Of a DNA stretch of 64,000 nucleotides, positions 41,283-51,390 are shown piece by piece. The stretch comes from Athripsodes cinereus (Eukaryota > Arthropoda > Insecta > Trichoptera > Leptoceridae): contig OX388317.1 in assembly GCA_947579605.1 (NCBI GenBank), positions 25,129,384-25,193,383 of the forward strand, in the 5' to 3' direction. Below the pieces are notes generated by a model. That model saw only the letters and a program-made list of their open reading frames with translations. It made no database searches and had not been told where the DNA came from. The position numbers and the translations under genes are program-made. Every line of letters starts with the position of its first letter. The stretch's first letter is position 1.

Positions 41283-41530
41283 TGCCAGTAAAATACATCA
41301 GCTCTCGTCAGGGCAAACCCATGGTGATGTTCAATGGATACACATTTGCAAAACGTAACGAACTGTCAAGAGATCGAATTTCATGGTCTTGTTCTACACA
41401 TGCACCAAAAGGGTGTAAGGCGATTGTCGTCACAAAACATGATTACATTGAAAAGGTCAGAAGTCATCACAATCATCCGATGCCACGGTATCAGGAATTT
41501 AAAGGGATACTTTTTAAGATACCTACATGA
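41283..41530 (+). CDS. mod(mdg4): FLYWCH terminal exon 20 (tandem acceptors)
   Basis: Two AG acceptors lie six bases apart (41281-41282 and 41287-41288), both in the array phase. Using the first gives VPVKYISSRQGKPMVMFNGY; using the second gives VKYISSRQ..., which fits the family better. In the long form W35-S-C37, C45 and H63-N-H65. The NG near the C-terminus is KG and the tail is ILFKIPT. FNGY replaces VDGY. The polypyrimidine tract 'ctttta tgggtgttgc' is poor. Confidence 0.84.
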
Positions 41531-42420
41531 TAATTATAGAAAAATGTTTGTAAATAATATGAGTGTACATTTAATATATGTAAATAGATTTTCTTTAGTG
41601 ATTGAGATGTTCTTTTTTCTTGTAAAACTCCATATTAATTTATGTAGAGAAATACGTTTTACTAATCTTGATAATGTAATGACTGATTTGGTCACCAAAA
41701 TGAGGTGTTGCGAAGAGCTGGAACGGAAAAAGAGATGTTGTCCAGTATAAAGATGAGGAAAATGGCATATTTGGGACACGTATTCCGAAATGAAAAATAT
41801 GACATGTATATTGAAAATGACTTCTGAGGTTGATAATGACCTATAATATATTAAACAAATACGAGAGAAAAGCCTTTCGATGCCTAAGATTGATAATGAT
41901 CTTAATAAAAGTGGAAAGACTTCTCTCTCGTGTTTGTTTAATTCCCAGTGGAACGTAACGCTTGGTTCAATATCCAACTCCATTTTTTTCCATTAAAACA
42001 TTATCGTTTTTATTTAATTACATTGAAACAATTGTTTTTTTTAATGATTAATTTTATGAGCCTTCATTCCATGTTTATATTATTTTTAATAAAGGTTATA
42101 CATAAATTAATTACTGTATTTTATTTAACTCATATTCACATTTTTGTATACAACATTTTCACCATTTTATGAAATACTGAAATAGCAAAAATTAGTTAGC
42201 AATCATGAAATCATGAAAATTTTTGATCAATTGAAAGTGAAACATGTCAGCAAAAAATCACTCGTTAGGAAATGAAAAATATTTATCCAAGCAATATAAT
42301 GTAGAAGTTTTGGAAAAAAAAATGCCGTTGGTACAGCATCTTCATTTTTTTTTTGTTTTAAATATGATAATGTATATCAAATACTAGCAAGATGTATATA
42401 AATGGCTTAATGATCTGTAG
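41531..42420. mobile_element. Spacer with fold-back MITE at about 41820-41960
   Basis: 'ctgaggttgataatgaccta' ... 'aaacaaatacgagagaaaag' and 'agacttctctctcgtgtttg' resemble the 14495-14770 family. The rest is AT-rich. A 138-codon frame overlapping the exon (41334-41750) is only a shadow in another frame. Confidence 0.45.
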
Positions 42421-42424
42421 GCCT

Positions 42425-42605
42425 AGTCAAAACACATTTTAGCGTTACGTTTTAGTTTCGTTTTTGTTCGAATGTAGACAACATGTCAATTTACGTAGCT
42501 ACTTGTGTATTATAGCTACGGAAATTGATACGTTCTCGCAGCGTCGTCTACATTTCAACGAAAACGAAACGAAAACTTAGAGCTAAAATGTGTTTTGACC
42601 TCGGG
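42425..42605. mobile_element. Fold-back MITE ('gtcaaaacacattttagc' ends)
   Basis: The left end 'gtcaaaacacattttagcgt' and the right end 'gctaaaatgtgttttgacct' are inverted. Internal 'tttcgtttttgttcgaatgt' pairs with 'acatttcaacgaaaacgaaa'. A second copy lies at 62027-62215. Confidence 0.7.
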
Positions 42606-42908
42606 CCCTGAGGAGATATACAAACGGATATATTAATCCAGTAGGTACACAAGATTGAAGGGTTCAAAGTTCCATTGCTTCAGAGATCAAGACTGTTCGA
42701 CCATTGGAAGTAAGTTATTTGTATGTGGGTGTGTGGTGTATTTTTTCATTACAATTATAACAGAGCACAACGATTAATGCCCTGTTTTCCCGATGGGAGC
42801 ATAAGAGTCAACAATTCCATTATTTTCGATGTAGTCTAGATTTATTATATATGTCTATTGATTGTACAATTTCATTTTCTCAATACTAATTCATCTTTTT
42901 TATTTTAG

Positions 42909-43147
42909 TGAAATATGTGCAATCGCGTAAAGGAAGACCTTTGGTTATGGTGGATGGATATACATACTCCAAACGTAATTTCTTATCTGGAGGAAAGATC
43001 ACATGGTTCTGTTCCACACACGCGACAAAAGGATGCAAGGCTTCTGTCATCACGAGAGGAAACTATTTAGTTTGCAAGAAAAAGTTCCATGGACACGACA
43101 AACCTGATTATCGTGAAATCAACGGGATGATTTACAAAATAGGATAA
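42909..43147 (+). CDS. mod(mdg4): FLYWCH terminal exon 21
   Basis: Acceptor attcatcttttttattttag then TG. It encodes 79 residues: VKYVQSRKGRPLVMVDGYTY, W33-F-C35, C43, H61-G-H63, ending EINGMIYKIG. It resembles exons 16, 17 and 20 in 'CSTHxxKGCKA'. A good candidate reference for the C-x7-C group, with a strong T-rich acceptor. Confidence 0.87.
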
Positions 43148-43189
43148 GTTTTTATATTTAATCTTTCGGCGTTTATTTCATAAATCTAT

Positions 43190-43400
43190 GCTTTTTGCAT
43201 CGTTGCTCCTTTTCGAGTGTCCTGTAAAAAACAGTTGTTCGAAAAATAAAATTCAGCGATGCAGTTTGCCATCCGTGCTGAATGTCGCGTTTATTTTTTG
43301 TTGGCACGGGGAGGACGGCTTAAATGATTATTACTTGCAGCTGGTCTACTGGTTACCCCACTTGTGGGATATACCGTGATGGTATAGTAGTATTAGTAAT
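43190..43400 (+). repeat. Repeat A copy
   Basis: Begins 50 bases after exon 21: 'cgagtgtcctgtaaaaaaca', 'aattcagcgatgcagtttgc', 'gcagctggtctactggttac', ending 'taccgtgatggtatagtagt'. Confidence 0.65.
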
Positions 43401-43454
43401 AGATGCTTCTTAGAGTCCTTGATACAAAATAGGTTACCCACTCTCTCCTTTAAA

Positions 43455-43618
43455 TTTTTTATACTATCTTCAATTTAGCGATGAGATATGCTACTACTAA
43501 TCCTGAATGACTTATTTTGTATTGGCACTGAGAGGACGACCTGCATAATTGTTACATGTAAAAAAATTCTTGTACCCCACTGCTGGCAGGTTGCGTGATG
43601 GTCTAGATCAGGGATCGA
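43455..43618 (+). repeat. Repeat A copy, interrupted by a hAT-like element
   Basis: 'ttcaatttagcgatgagata' to 'ttgcgtgatggtctagat', where the element at 43619 interrupts it. The sequence after that element continues 'agataagtctacgtattc'. Confidence 0.55.
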
Positions 43619-43893
43619 CAACCTATGACCCGCGGCTCACCAAGTGACCCATTTGATAATTTCAAGTGACCCACTTTAGTTATGAAAATATAGTTTAATA
43701 TATAAAAATAAATTAGAAAGCAAGCGAACATATTAAAAATAAAAAAAGATTAATAATAGATACTAAGAACAACACGATAATTCAAATCATTGTTGCAGTA
43801 ACGATTAAAATGAAAATACCACTGACCCAAATGTCTCTTCAATCATCACATCTTAGTTAATTTCGACCCGCAGCCAAAAAAAGCCGACCCCTG
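43619..43893. mobile_element. hAT-like MITE with near-perfect 8-bp target duplication
   Basis: The ends are CAGGGATCGACAACCTATGA and, inverted, the 3' 'agccgacccctg'. The flanking 8-mers are gtctagat (43611-43618) and atctagat (43894-43901), 7 of 8 identical. An 8-bp duplication and CAGGG-type ends are hAT hallmarks. No transposase. Confidence 0.75.
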
Positions 43894-43999
43894 ATCTAGA
43901 TAGATAAGTCTACGTATTCAGCCTTTTGTAAAATTCACAAATGGTCAATGTAAGCACACCGAATAATTAAAATAGTGTTTGTACTTAAAATGAGAATGT

Positions 44000-44046
44000 G
44001 TAGCTACTTTCTCATTTTACATTTTATAAAATGAGAAAGTAGCTAC
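44000..44046. repeat. Perfect 20-bp-arm hairpin
   Basis: gtagctactttctcatttta at 44000-44019 and its exact complement at 44027-44046, with a 7-base loop. It has no terminator T-run after it and may be a very short fold-back element. Confidence 0.6.
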
Positions 44047-44309
44047 AGAAAGTATTATTTATATTTAAAATTATATTTAAATGTGTGTATGTCTAGTTCT
44101 AGTATATATTAATATACATTTTATTATCGTGTAGAAAATATAGATATGTGCTGTGTTTCATTTATACTTTTAACGAATAAATAAATAAAATTATAATATT
44201 TATATATATTTACTCTCAAAATATGCATTCATAGTTTCGCATTTATATATATGTATAGTCGGTTAAATCTATTGGATTGGTTAGCAAGAACTTTGATTTT
44301 CTTCTCCAT

Positions 44310-44580
44310 TCCTCCCTATTTTCTGCTGGTCTCTATAATTCTACACTTTTGCCACAGCTTATCACTTGATCCATGTAGGAGTAGGTAGGTGTCTCTTGGA
44401 CGACCTCTATGATTCCTGCTTTCGTTTATGCCCTCCGCGGTGGTGATGAACAGGTCTGGGTGCCTGATGTCATAGGCAATCCAGCTTGCTTGTTGTTGGC
44501 TAATCTTTTTAAAGGGTTGCGTACTTTCACCTACTCTGATCTGCATTTTGTAAACATCTGATATCTTAGCGGCCATAGAA
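44310..44580 (-). mobile_element. LINE C-terminal fragment (other family)
   Basis: The minus-strand frame of 86 residues contains YDIRHPDLFITTAEGINESR then NHRGRPRDTYLL. A GRPR-D-T segment near the C-terminus is usual in RTE-like LINE proteins. Both ends are lost. Confidence 0.4.
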
Positions 44581-45290
44581 TACTGCCTTGTGGAACCCCA
44601 TATACTCGTACGAGTTAAAACATGGTACGATTACCTAATGAATCTTGTTGGATTCTCAAACCTTATTTTAACCACAGTTTTATTCCTTTTACTATAAAAC
44701 CAAAATATTCTACCTAAAATTTTGACATAGGAATGTTGAAGGCTTATAAAATTAATAGATATAATCAGTCTCATTGTGAATATCTTAAGAGTTTTAGATA
44801 TCTCTAATAAACTGTTTAACCAGTGGCCTGGTATATTAATAGAGCTAAGTGAAGTTTTTCTTTATTTCGCATTACTTTTTGTAGTTTATATACATAAGTG
44901 GTTTCAGACTTTATCAGTGTTAATTAGTTTAAAATTAGTTGTAATACAATATACTATTGTATTTGAAATCTCTGGGTTATTCGTTCAAATAACATTTGTC
45001 CCATAAATACTAAATGTTTTTCAATACGTAGGTACATATTTAGAATGTGTTTTAATGATCGTGTATGTATAATTATTAACATATTTATTTTTAAATAAAT
45101 TTTAATCCACATATATCCACTTAGTTTTGATGTGCCTATTTGATGTTCAAAACCCCAATATTAATGTTTGTGAATGAATTAACAAAAGAAACGATGAAAT
45201 AATTGTATTATCATATATGTTGTCATTTTCTTCATGTCTAAGATAGGGACAGCTTAAAATGATCTAGGTAATCTCCCATTTTTTGTGTCT
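44581..45290. other. Gene-free AT-rich stretch
   Basis: A hydrophobic 76-codon frame at 44776-45006 has no acceptor in phase and no recognisable domain. I regard it as chance. Confidence 0.4.
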
Positions 45291-45298
45291 GTCTAGAG

Positions 45299-45514
45299 CA
45301 GTGGTTACCAAAGTTGACTGGGCTCCGACCCATCCAGGAAAAATTTCCAATCTTAGGACCCACCTTTTAGCTGTCTTAGAGAAAAGAGGTCAAAAATATT
45401 GGTCATGTTCAGATTCTCTAGAAGCGAGTCATGGAACTACTTAATGCTCAGGGCTCACTCGATATTTGCTCGCGACCCACCTGTGGGTCGCGACCCATAG
45501 TTTGAGAAACACTG
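45299..45514. mobile_element. hAT-like MITE with perfect 8-bp target duplication
   Basis: Starts CAGTGGTTACCAAAGT and ends AGTTTGAGAAACACTG. The 8-mer gtctagag flanks it exactly at 45291-45298 and 45515-45522. The interior has 'cgacccacctgtgggtcgcg'. 216 bp long, no coding capacity. Confidence 0.85.
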
Positions 45515-45792
45515 GTCTAGAGCAATACGAAGAGTGTCCTGAACACCAAATCATGTTCTCTTCTGGAGCACATTGCTGACGTTTGTGCTCGCCCACAATG
45601 TTCCTTTCCTCGCCACTCCCCCCATCACAAGCTTTCCCAGGTTATATAGCTCTTTTTGCATAATTTAAACATAGATATTTTATTTTATTTCATCCATTAT
45701 GACGTATTTATGTAGCTTTTAAGAAAATCTCTTGTGAACATGTTGTGCTGCTATAGATAATTCTAATGTTTCATATTATACTGTCATTGTAG

Positions 45793-46034
45793 TGAGCTAT
45801 ATCAAATCAAGGAAGGGCAAGTGTTTGATTCTGGTGGATGGATACAGATTCGGCCAACACATGGGTCTTGCAAAAGGAGGAATCAGATGGAAGTGTTCTA
45901 CGGATGGAAATAAAGGATGCACAGCTTCTATTATAACACGAGATGATTATTATATTGTGAAAATGAAGAACGAACATAATCATGTATCTCCGGAACATCG
46001 AAAGGCAGATTTAAAGGCAAATTTAAATAAATAA
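45793..46034 (+). CDS. mod(mdg4): FLYWCH terminal exon 22
   Basis: Acceptor tatactgtcattgtag then TG. It encodes 80 residues: VSYIKSRKGKCLILVDGYRF, W33-K-C35, C43, H62-N-H64, then VSPEHRKADLKANLNK. The C-terminus replaces the NG-x-IRI motif with a Lys-rich run. Exons 22-24 form a subgroup: GY(R/K)F in place of GYTY, 'GG(I/L/V)RW', CST(D/N) in place of CSTH, C-(T/S)-A, and 18 residues between C43 and H62. AATAAA near 46083 is well placed. Confidence 0.86.
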
Positions 46035-46039
46035 ATGAA

Positions 46040-47075
46040 TGTATGTAATTTAAAAGAAAATATTATAGTTTGTAATTATTTCAATAAATCCGTGTTCTTT
46101 TGTACTTCTTGTATTATAATGTCAAATTTTGAGGATCATAGTTAATTCCATTCACCACATGTCTCCGCATAGACCGAACTTCTGCCGTGTGCAGAGCCTC
46201 ATTTAGTATATTCTGAGTGACTTCCTAAATTCGGTCGTTCCTTTTTGTAGGCCCTCGACCCTTTCCATCTGTAAAAATACTTGGTTGAATTTTTTTTTGG
46301 CAGCAGATGACCTCCTGAATTTTGAGAATAGGAAAAGAACACATATTTAAGCATATTGCTTTCTTATCAATACGGGTTTCTCTCAATATTCTATTGTTCT
46401 TATTTTATAATAACTGCTTGTCTTTGTATCTGATTTCATTTCTAATCGCCTGAAGATGGATTCGAGAGTCTCCGAAGTAAGTAATAATAAGCGTTGATAA
46501 TAAAATCACGTGGAAGTTTTCTAAATATTGTTTTTTTTTTCAATTCATCATTCGATAGTTACATTTATTTGTTATACAAAAATGTGTAGGTATAGATAGA
46601 ATTGACGTTCTATTCTTTCTGCTCATCCCACTAGAGATGCTACATCAGGATATAGAATATAAGACGATAGAATTTTTCTTTTGTTATTGTAGCTTCATTC
46701 GAGTAATAAATTTGGATTGTGATCAAAGTTTGTATTGTTTTTGTAATCCTCCAATCTCCTCACTAATAAAGACCATTGTTTAGAATTAATTTTTTGGTTA
46801 AAATTGATCCTTCTGGGTCGTATAGTTTGATATTGCAAATATGTATGGCGCAGTGGTCTTGAGAATAAATATTACCAAATAATTGAATATTCATTTTAGT
46901 TTTCATCACCGATTGTTTTTTTTCAACCAGATACATCCAATATTCTCTTATGTCACTCACAATATGGTAATTAAATTATGTATTTATGATTTAAAGAAGG
47001 TATTGGTATAAATGAGAGATACTGACAAAAAAAAATTCAAATACTGTTTCATAAACGTTCATGTGTTATATTATA
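46040..47075. other. Exon 22-23 spacer
   Basis: AT-rich. Retroelement-like phrases ('ctccgcatagaccgaacttc') but no readable domain. Confidence 0.4.
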
Positions 47076-47079
47076 TATG

Positions 47080-47195
47080 ATGAGAGGTATGGAGGAGCTG
47101 TTTCGTGCTTTTCAGAAAAGGAAGGATTTCTTCCAGGTGGTCATCACAATGTCGGGGGGACGCGAAAAGACACGTAGAGAAGGAGAATTATATAC
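47080..47195 (+). mobile_element. LINE 3'-end fragment adjoining exon 23
   Basis: 'tgagaggtatggaggagctg', 'tttcgtgcttttcagaaaag', 'aatgtcggggggacgcgaaa', and an 'agaaggag' tail. It is the same family as 17445-17560 and ends about 25-30 bases before the exon 23 acceptor, leaving little native intron at that boundary. Confidence 0.6.
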
Positions 47196-47219
47196 TTATC
47201 ATTTTATTTATCATTTTAG

Positions 47220-47452
47220 TGAGCTATTGTAAATCACGAATGGGCAAAATTTTGATCGTGGTGGATGGATACAAATTCGCCAAACACAAGAACCTTATAA
47301 CTGGTGGGTTGAGATGGAATTGTTCTACAAATTCAAAAAAAAGATGTACCGCTTCTTTAGTGACTCGGAGTGATTATTTTATTCTTAAATTGAATAACAA
47401 ACACAATCATGAACCTTCTAAACCTAAAAAATTCAAAATTGCTTATGGGTAA
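47220..47452 (+). CDS. mod(mdg4): FLYWCH terminal exon 23
   Basis: Acceptor tttatttatcattttag then TG. It encodes 77 residues: VSYCKSRMGKILIVVDGYKF, W33-N-C35, C43, H62-N-H64, then EPSKPKKFKIAYG. Like exon 22 it lacks the terminal NG motif. It has a Cys at residue 4. Sister of exons 22 and 24. Confidence 0.86.
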
Positions 47453-47483
47453 CTATAATTTCACAGTAAAGTGCGCACTTTAC

Positions 47484-47530
47484 GCTAGCCTGATGATGAG
47501 AGCGGAGGCTCTTGAAAGCCGGCTCGCGTC
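47484..47530 (+). ncRNA. Hammerhead-like motif, second type (tentative)
   Basis: CUGAUGA (47490-47496) is followed by one U, then GAGAGC-GGAG-GCUCUU, GAAA, GCCGGCU and C. Core, stem II and GAAA fit, and the last A of GAAA starts the palindrome AGCCGGCU, which could be a dimeric stem III. Stem I is only two pairs before a mismatch, which lowers confidence. Decayed relatives occur at 3607-3650 (-), 3865-3905 (+), 16915-16940 (-) and 37855-37890 (-). Confidence 0.4.
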
Positions 47531-48024
47531 CCAGAACCGTCGGTCGAATATATAAATTTTACTCCATTTACTTTGTTTAATAACAAAGATATATTTTTTT
47601 AAATCATTTTAACAGGCACAACATAAAAATTATAACGTAATCGATGAAAAAATTATTACTAATAAAATATTTTGGATTATAAATGAACAATGATGTTTTT
47701 TTATTTCTTTTTATTATATTTTTATTAAAATGTGAAGAAAATAAGCCGTGGAGGACCCGGAAATGAAGAAGGGTACACGGCAAAAACAGGCTCATTGACA
47801 AATTATCATTTTACAGGAGAGCAAGTATAAAGTTTGAAACACCATATATTTCATAATTTTTTTCATCATTTCAGATGAAAATGGGCAAAGAAATGGGCCA
47901 GTTTTTTTACATTTTACTTTTACCATTCTAAAGAGCTATTTGAGGGGAACAAAACTGCATTTAAATCACGAAATCTAAAAAATCAATGAGCTTGTTTTTG
48001 CCGTGTACCCTTCTGGTCTCTCGT

Positions 48025-48140
48025 TTTTTTCCGTAAGTATTCTTGCATCAGGAGGACAGCTTGCATCTTTATTAAATGCAGCTTATCTGCTTATCTGCTG
48101 GCTATCCTACATGTGGGTAATGGCATGATGGTATAGATAG
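48025..48140 (+). repeat. Repeat A, 3' half
   Basis: 'aggaggacagcttgcatctt', 'cttatctgctggctatccta', 'gggtaatggcatgatggtat'. The middle has a duplicated 'ctgcttat'. Confidence 0.55.
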
Positions 48141-48293
48141 AGAACAAAATACGCTAATTTATTAACGCTTCAGAAACACCTTTTGCTCTTGTCAAAAATA
48201 TGTCTGAGACGGAATGAGCCTCATCGATTAAAGAAGGTTTGATTAAAAAACAGCAAGAAACGCTTTTATATAGTTCTTATCTTATAATTTTAG

Positions 48294-48535
48294 CATATTT
48301 CACTATATCGCAAAAGGGAAATCCTTTGATCATGGTGGACGGATACAGATTCAGTAAACTGAGAGGAATTTCAAATGGAGGCGTCAGATGGAAATGTTCC
48401 ACAAATAGCAGTAAAGGATGTAGTGCTTGTATTGTTACCAATGGTGAAAATAAAATAGCAAGAATAAAAAATACACACAACCACACCGCGCCAGAATATC
48501 ATGTTGTTAATGGAAAATATATAATGTTGAAATAA
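48294..48535 (+). CDS. mod(mdg4): FLYWCH terminal exon 24
   Basis: Acceptor cttatcttataattttag then CA, so the split codon is Ala with a G-ending donor, the only Ala in the array. It encodes 80 residues: AYFTISQKGNPLIMVDGYRF, W33-K-C35, C43, H62-N-H64, ending VVNGKYIMLK. It keeps the NG motif that exons 22 and 23 lost. It is directly followed by the 42-bp minisatellite. Confidence 0.86.
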
Positions 48536-48567
48536 TACATCTATCGTGTTATTTATTTTTATCACCT

Positions 48568-49285
48568 TGTTTAATATTTCCAAATCGATTTATTTCTTAC
48601 GATCTGTGTCACCAATAATTCCAATTTCTATTTATTTCTCATGAGCTGTGTCACCAATAATTCCATTTTCTATTTATTTCTCACGAGCTGTGTCACCAAT
48701 ATTTCCAAATCGATTTATTTCTCACGAGCTGTGCCACCAATATTTCCATATCGATTTATTTCTCACGAGCTGTATCACCAATAATTCCAATTTCTATTTA
48801 TTTCTCTCGAGCTGTGTCACCAATATTTCCATATCGATTTATTTCTCACGAGCTGTGTCACCAATAATTCCAATTTCTATTTATTTCTCACGAGCTGTGT
48901 CACCAATAATTCCAATTTCTATTTATTTCTCACGAGCTGTGCCACCAATATTTCCATATCGATTTATTTCTCACGAGCTGTGTCACCAATAATTCCAATT
49001 TCTATTTATTTCTCTCGAGCTGTGCCACCAATATTTCCATATCGATTTATTTCTCACGAGCTGTGTCACCAATAATTCCAATTTCTATTTATTTCTCACG
49101 AGCTGTGTCACCAATATTTCCAAATCGATTTATTTCTCACGAGCTGTGCCACCAATATTTCCATATCGATTTATTTCTCACGAGCTGTGTCACCAATAAT
49201 TCCAATTTCTATTTATTTCTCCCGAGCTGTGCCACCAATATTTCCCAATATATTTATTCCTGACGAGCTGTGTCAATAAAATCAA
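48568..49285 (+). repeat. 42-bp minisatellite, about 16-17 units
   Basis: A unit of 42 bp, for example 'caccaataattccaatttct' followed by 'atttatttctcacgagctgt' and 'gt'. Two versions alternate irregularly: one with 'ataattccaatttctattta', one with 'atatttccatatcgattta'. Because 42 is a multiple of three, open frames read through it (repeating IPISIYFSRAVS); these carry no known domain and I do not call them genes. Degenerate units trail on to about 49450. Confidence 0.85.
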
Positions 49286-49625
49286 TATTTGTTGTCCTTT
49301 GTGTCACCAATTGATACGAGACTTACTTGATTTGTTGCGTTACCAAAAAAAAGTATTATCTTTTCTTCTTTCCCTTTTACATTCATAATAGTTTAAAGAT
49401 TTACTTAATTTTATTATGTTATGTCACCAACAACATAAATATTTTATGTCCATGTTCATCCAACAGTTGAATCGTGTTAAATAATTTCCTAATGTGTCAT
49501 CAATAGATACAAGTTTTAGTTAATTTCTGCAACATTAACTTTTTTCTGCTGTATTACCATAAATGTTTTTTGCCAACTATGTATATCACCAATTGAATAA
49601 TTTTAACATTTAACAAATATTTCAG

Positions 49626-49864
49626 TGTACTTTATTCGATCGCAGAAAGGCAACACTTACATGCCTCTTGTGGATGGATTTAAATTTACCAAGCACTCTA
49701 ATTTGATAGGAGGACGCATTAGGTGGAGATGTTGTATGTATGTTAATAATGGATGCGGAGCATTTCTCACTACGTTGAACAATCATGTGGTTACTCTCAA
49801 TAATGCACACAACCATACTAGGCCTGAGCATCGCATTATCAATGGGATATATCATAAAATGTGA
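49626..49864 (+). CDS. mod(mdg4): FLYWCH terminal exon 25
   Basis: Acceptor ttaacaaatatttcag then TG. It encodes 79 residues: VYFIRSQKGNTYMPLVDGFK, one residue longer than neighbours before the finger, W34-R-C36, C44, H62-N-H64, ending IINGIYHKM. The block after the first Cys is CMYVNNGCGA, unlike the CSTH..KGC of the group, and residue 37 is a second Cys directly after C36. The acceptor has a modest pyrimidine tract. Confidence 0.84.
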
Positions 49865-49929
49865 ATTTGGGCCCTTTTTTCTTAAGGGGCCCCTTTAGCA
49901 AAAACGATAAAACATTTCATTTTCAACAA

Positions 49930-51390
49930 GTTTGGTACACAAACTCTCAAAACTTGTTCCGTTCCGAGTGTTCCGAGACTTTAAAAATTGAAGAAAATAC
50001 TTAGTGCCATAATTCTAACTAAATACGTACTTAATTCAGAATTGAATAATAGAAAACATGTTCTGGTGCTTTTCGTTGACAATTCGAAAGCTTTTGATAC
50101 AATAAACCATGATAAAATGTCTAATATTTTAGAACGCATTGGAATAAGAGGTACTGTCCTGCAGCTTTTCCGGGATTACCTAAATAATAGAAAAATAAGT
50201 ATTAAAATATGTAATTATCTTAGTGACAGGAAAAGTATTTTGACAGGTGTACCACAGGGCTCAATTTTGGGACCTACACTGTACATAATTTTTGTCTCAT
50301 GTATGAAGACATTATTCCGATACTGTAAATATTTTGTTTATGCGGATGATACGGCTCTTGTGGTGTCACATCATGACGAAATGGAGGCTCGCAGATTATT
50401 GCAGTACGACTACGATAGATTAGTTAGGTGGTCACATGACTATGGTTTAATTATCAACGCAAAAAAGACCAAACTAATGCATGTCAGATCTCCGAGTATT
50501 GCGACGGCTGGTGTGGCACCGAAGATCGTTTCGCACAGTTATGTGTGTATACATAAAAATGTTGAGCTCCCCATATCTTGTGATTGTCCATGTCTTGATA
50601 ATGTAAATAAATTTGTATATCTAGGTGTAACTATAGACGATAGATTTAAGTGGGATCAGCATGTAAATATTATTTGTAAGCGATTAAGATCTATAGCATG
50701 TATGTTATTTAAGATAAAATATTTTGTACCGAGGTCCACACTTGTTACTGTGTACAAGTCTTTGGCAGAATCTTTAATCAGATATGGTATTGGTAGCTGG
50801 GGCAATTGTACTAATTCTAATTTGAAAAGGGTAATGTTCGCACAAAAATCGATATTAAGACTTATAGTAAAAAAAGAAATTTGCAACGCGGCGCGAAATA
50901 ATATTTCTCTGTATTTCAAAAAGTTAAATGTATTATCTGCTAAAGGCTTGTTTTGGCAGAGAGTTGTCCTTGACCAGTTTTCAAAAACCGAATATAAAGA
51001 AAAACCTCGACATATGCATCACACAAGATTTAAATTTAATGAAGGATATGTAGTCCCTAAATTTAATAATAAATACGGAAAAAGAACATTTGAATATAAC
51101 GTGCCAAAAATACTTAATATGATGCCGGTATCTATTAAGAAATGCAAGAGTAAAAATATTGCAAAAAAATTAGTCAAGGAATGGTTAATAAAGTGTGGAT
51201 TTATATATAACTAATAATTATTTTTGTATTTAGGTTAATGTCGTATTAGGTCAATATATGTATAAAGTATGTTATAAGAGAACACGCCGACAAATCTTTT
51301 AGATTTGGCGTGACTCATTATCATAAGATGTATATATTATTATTCAATGTACTATTTTCATTAAATAAAAAAAAAAAAAAAAAAATAATA
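49930..51390 (+). mobile_element. 5'-truncated LINE ending in poly(A)
   Basis: The RT-bearing frame (49988-51214) is followed by about 150 bp of 3' UTR and a run of A's at 51368-51385. The 5' boundary is uncertain because I could not find a convincing target duplication. It starts about 65 bases or more after the exon 25 stop codon, so it may supply that exon's 3' UTR. Confidence 0.75.
49988..51214 (+). CDS. LINE reverse transcriptase, C-terminal two-thirds
   Basis: 408 residues from a TTG in an already open frame, so the start is artificial. Motifs: VLVLFVDNSKAFDTINHDKM (about 26), GVPQGSILGPTLYIIFV (about 87), the catalytic FVYADDTALVV (about 116), then FVYLGVTIDDRFKWDQHVN and LIRYGIGSWGNC. 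The signature fits Jockey/CR1-type non-LTR elements better than the RTE-like element at 30430. The Asp pair is intact and there are no internal stops. The N-terminal RT segment and the endonuclease are missing. Confidence 0.8.
   Translation: MKKILSAIILTKYVLNSELNNRKHVLVLFVDNSKAFDTINHDKMSNILERIGIRGTVLQLFRDYLNNRKISIKICNYLSDRKSILTGVPQGSILGPTLYIIFVSCMKTLFRYCKYFVYADDTALVVSHHDEMEARRLLQYDYDRLVRWSHDYGLIINAKKTKLMHVRSPSIATAGVAPKIVSHSYVCIHKNVELPISCDCPCLDNVNKFVYLGVTIDDRFKWDQHVNIICKRLRSIACMLFKIKYFVPRSTLVTVYKSLAESLIRYGIGSWGNCTNSNLKRVMFAQKSILRLIVKKEICNAARNNISLYFKKLNVLSAKGLFWQRVVLDQFSKTEYKEKPRHMHHTRFKFNEGYVVPKFNNKYGKRTFEYNVPKILNMMPVSIKKCKSKNIAKKLVKEWLIKCGFIYN

Noticed and set aside
41334..41750. 138-codon frame overlapping exon 20
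   Set aside because: It runs in another frame of the exon and beyond, with no family motif; the FLYWCH frame clearly explains the coding signal.
44776..45006. Hydrophobic 76-codon frame that could be a membrane protein
   Set aside because: T-rich sequence readily produces Leu/Phe/Ile runs. No start context, acceptor or homologous pattern supports it.
48648..49263. Open frames of 114 and 66 codons with repeating IPISIYFSRAVS
   Set aside because: They are a by-product of a 42-bp tandem repeat whose length is a multiple of three. There is no domain, start context or acceptor in the array phase.
48568..49285. CRISPR-like array
   Set aside because: The repeats are contiguous 42-bp units without unique spacers, in a eukaryotic context.
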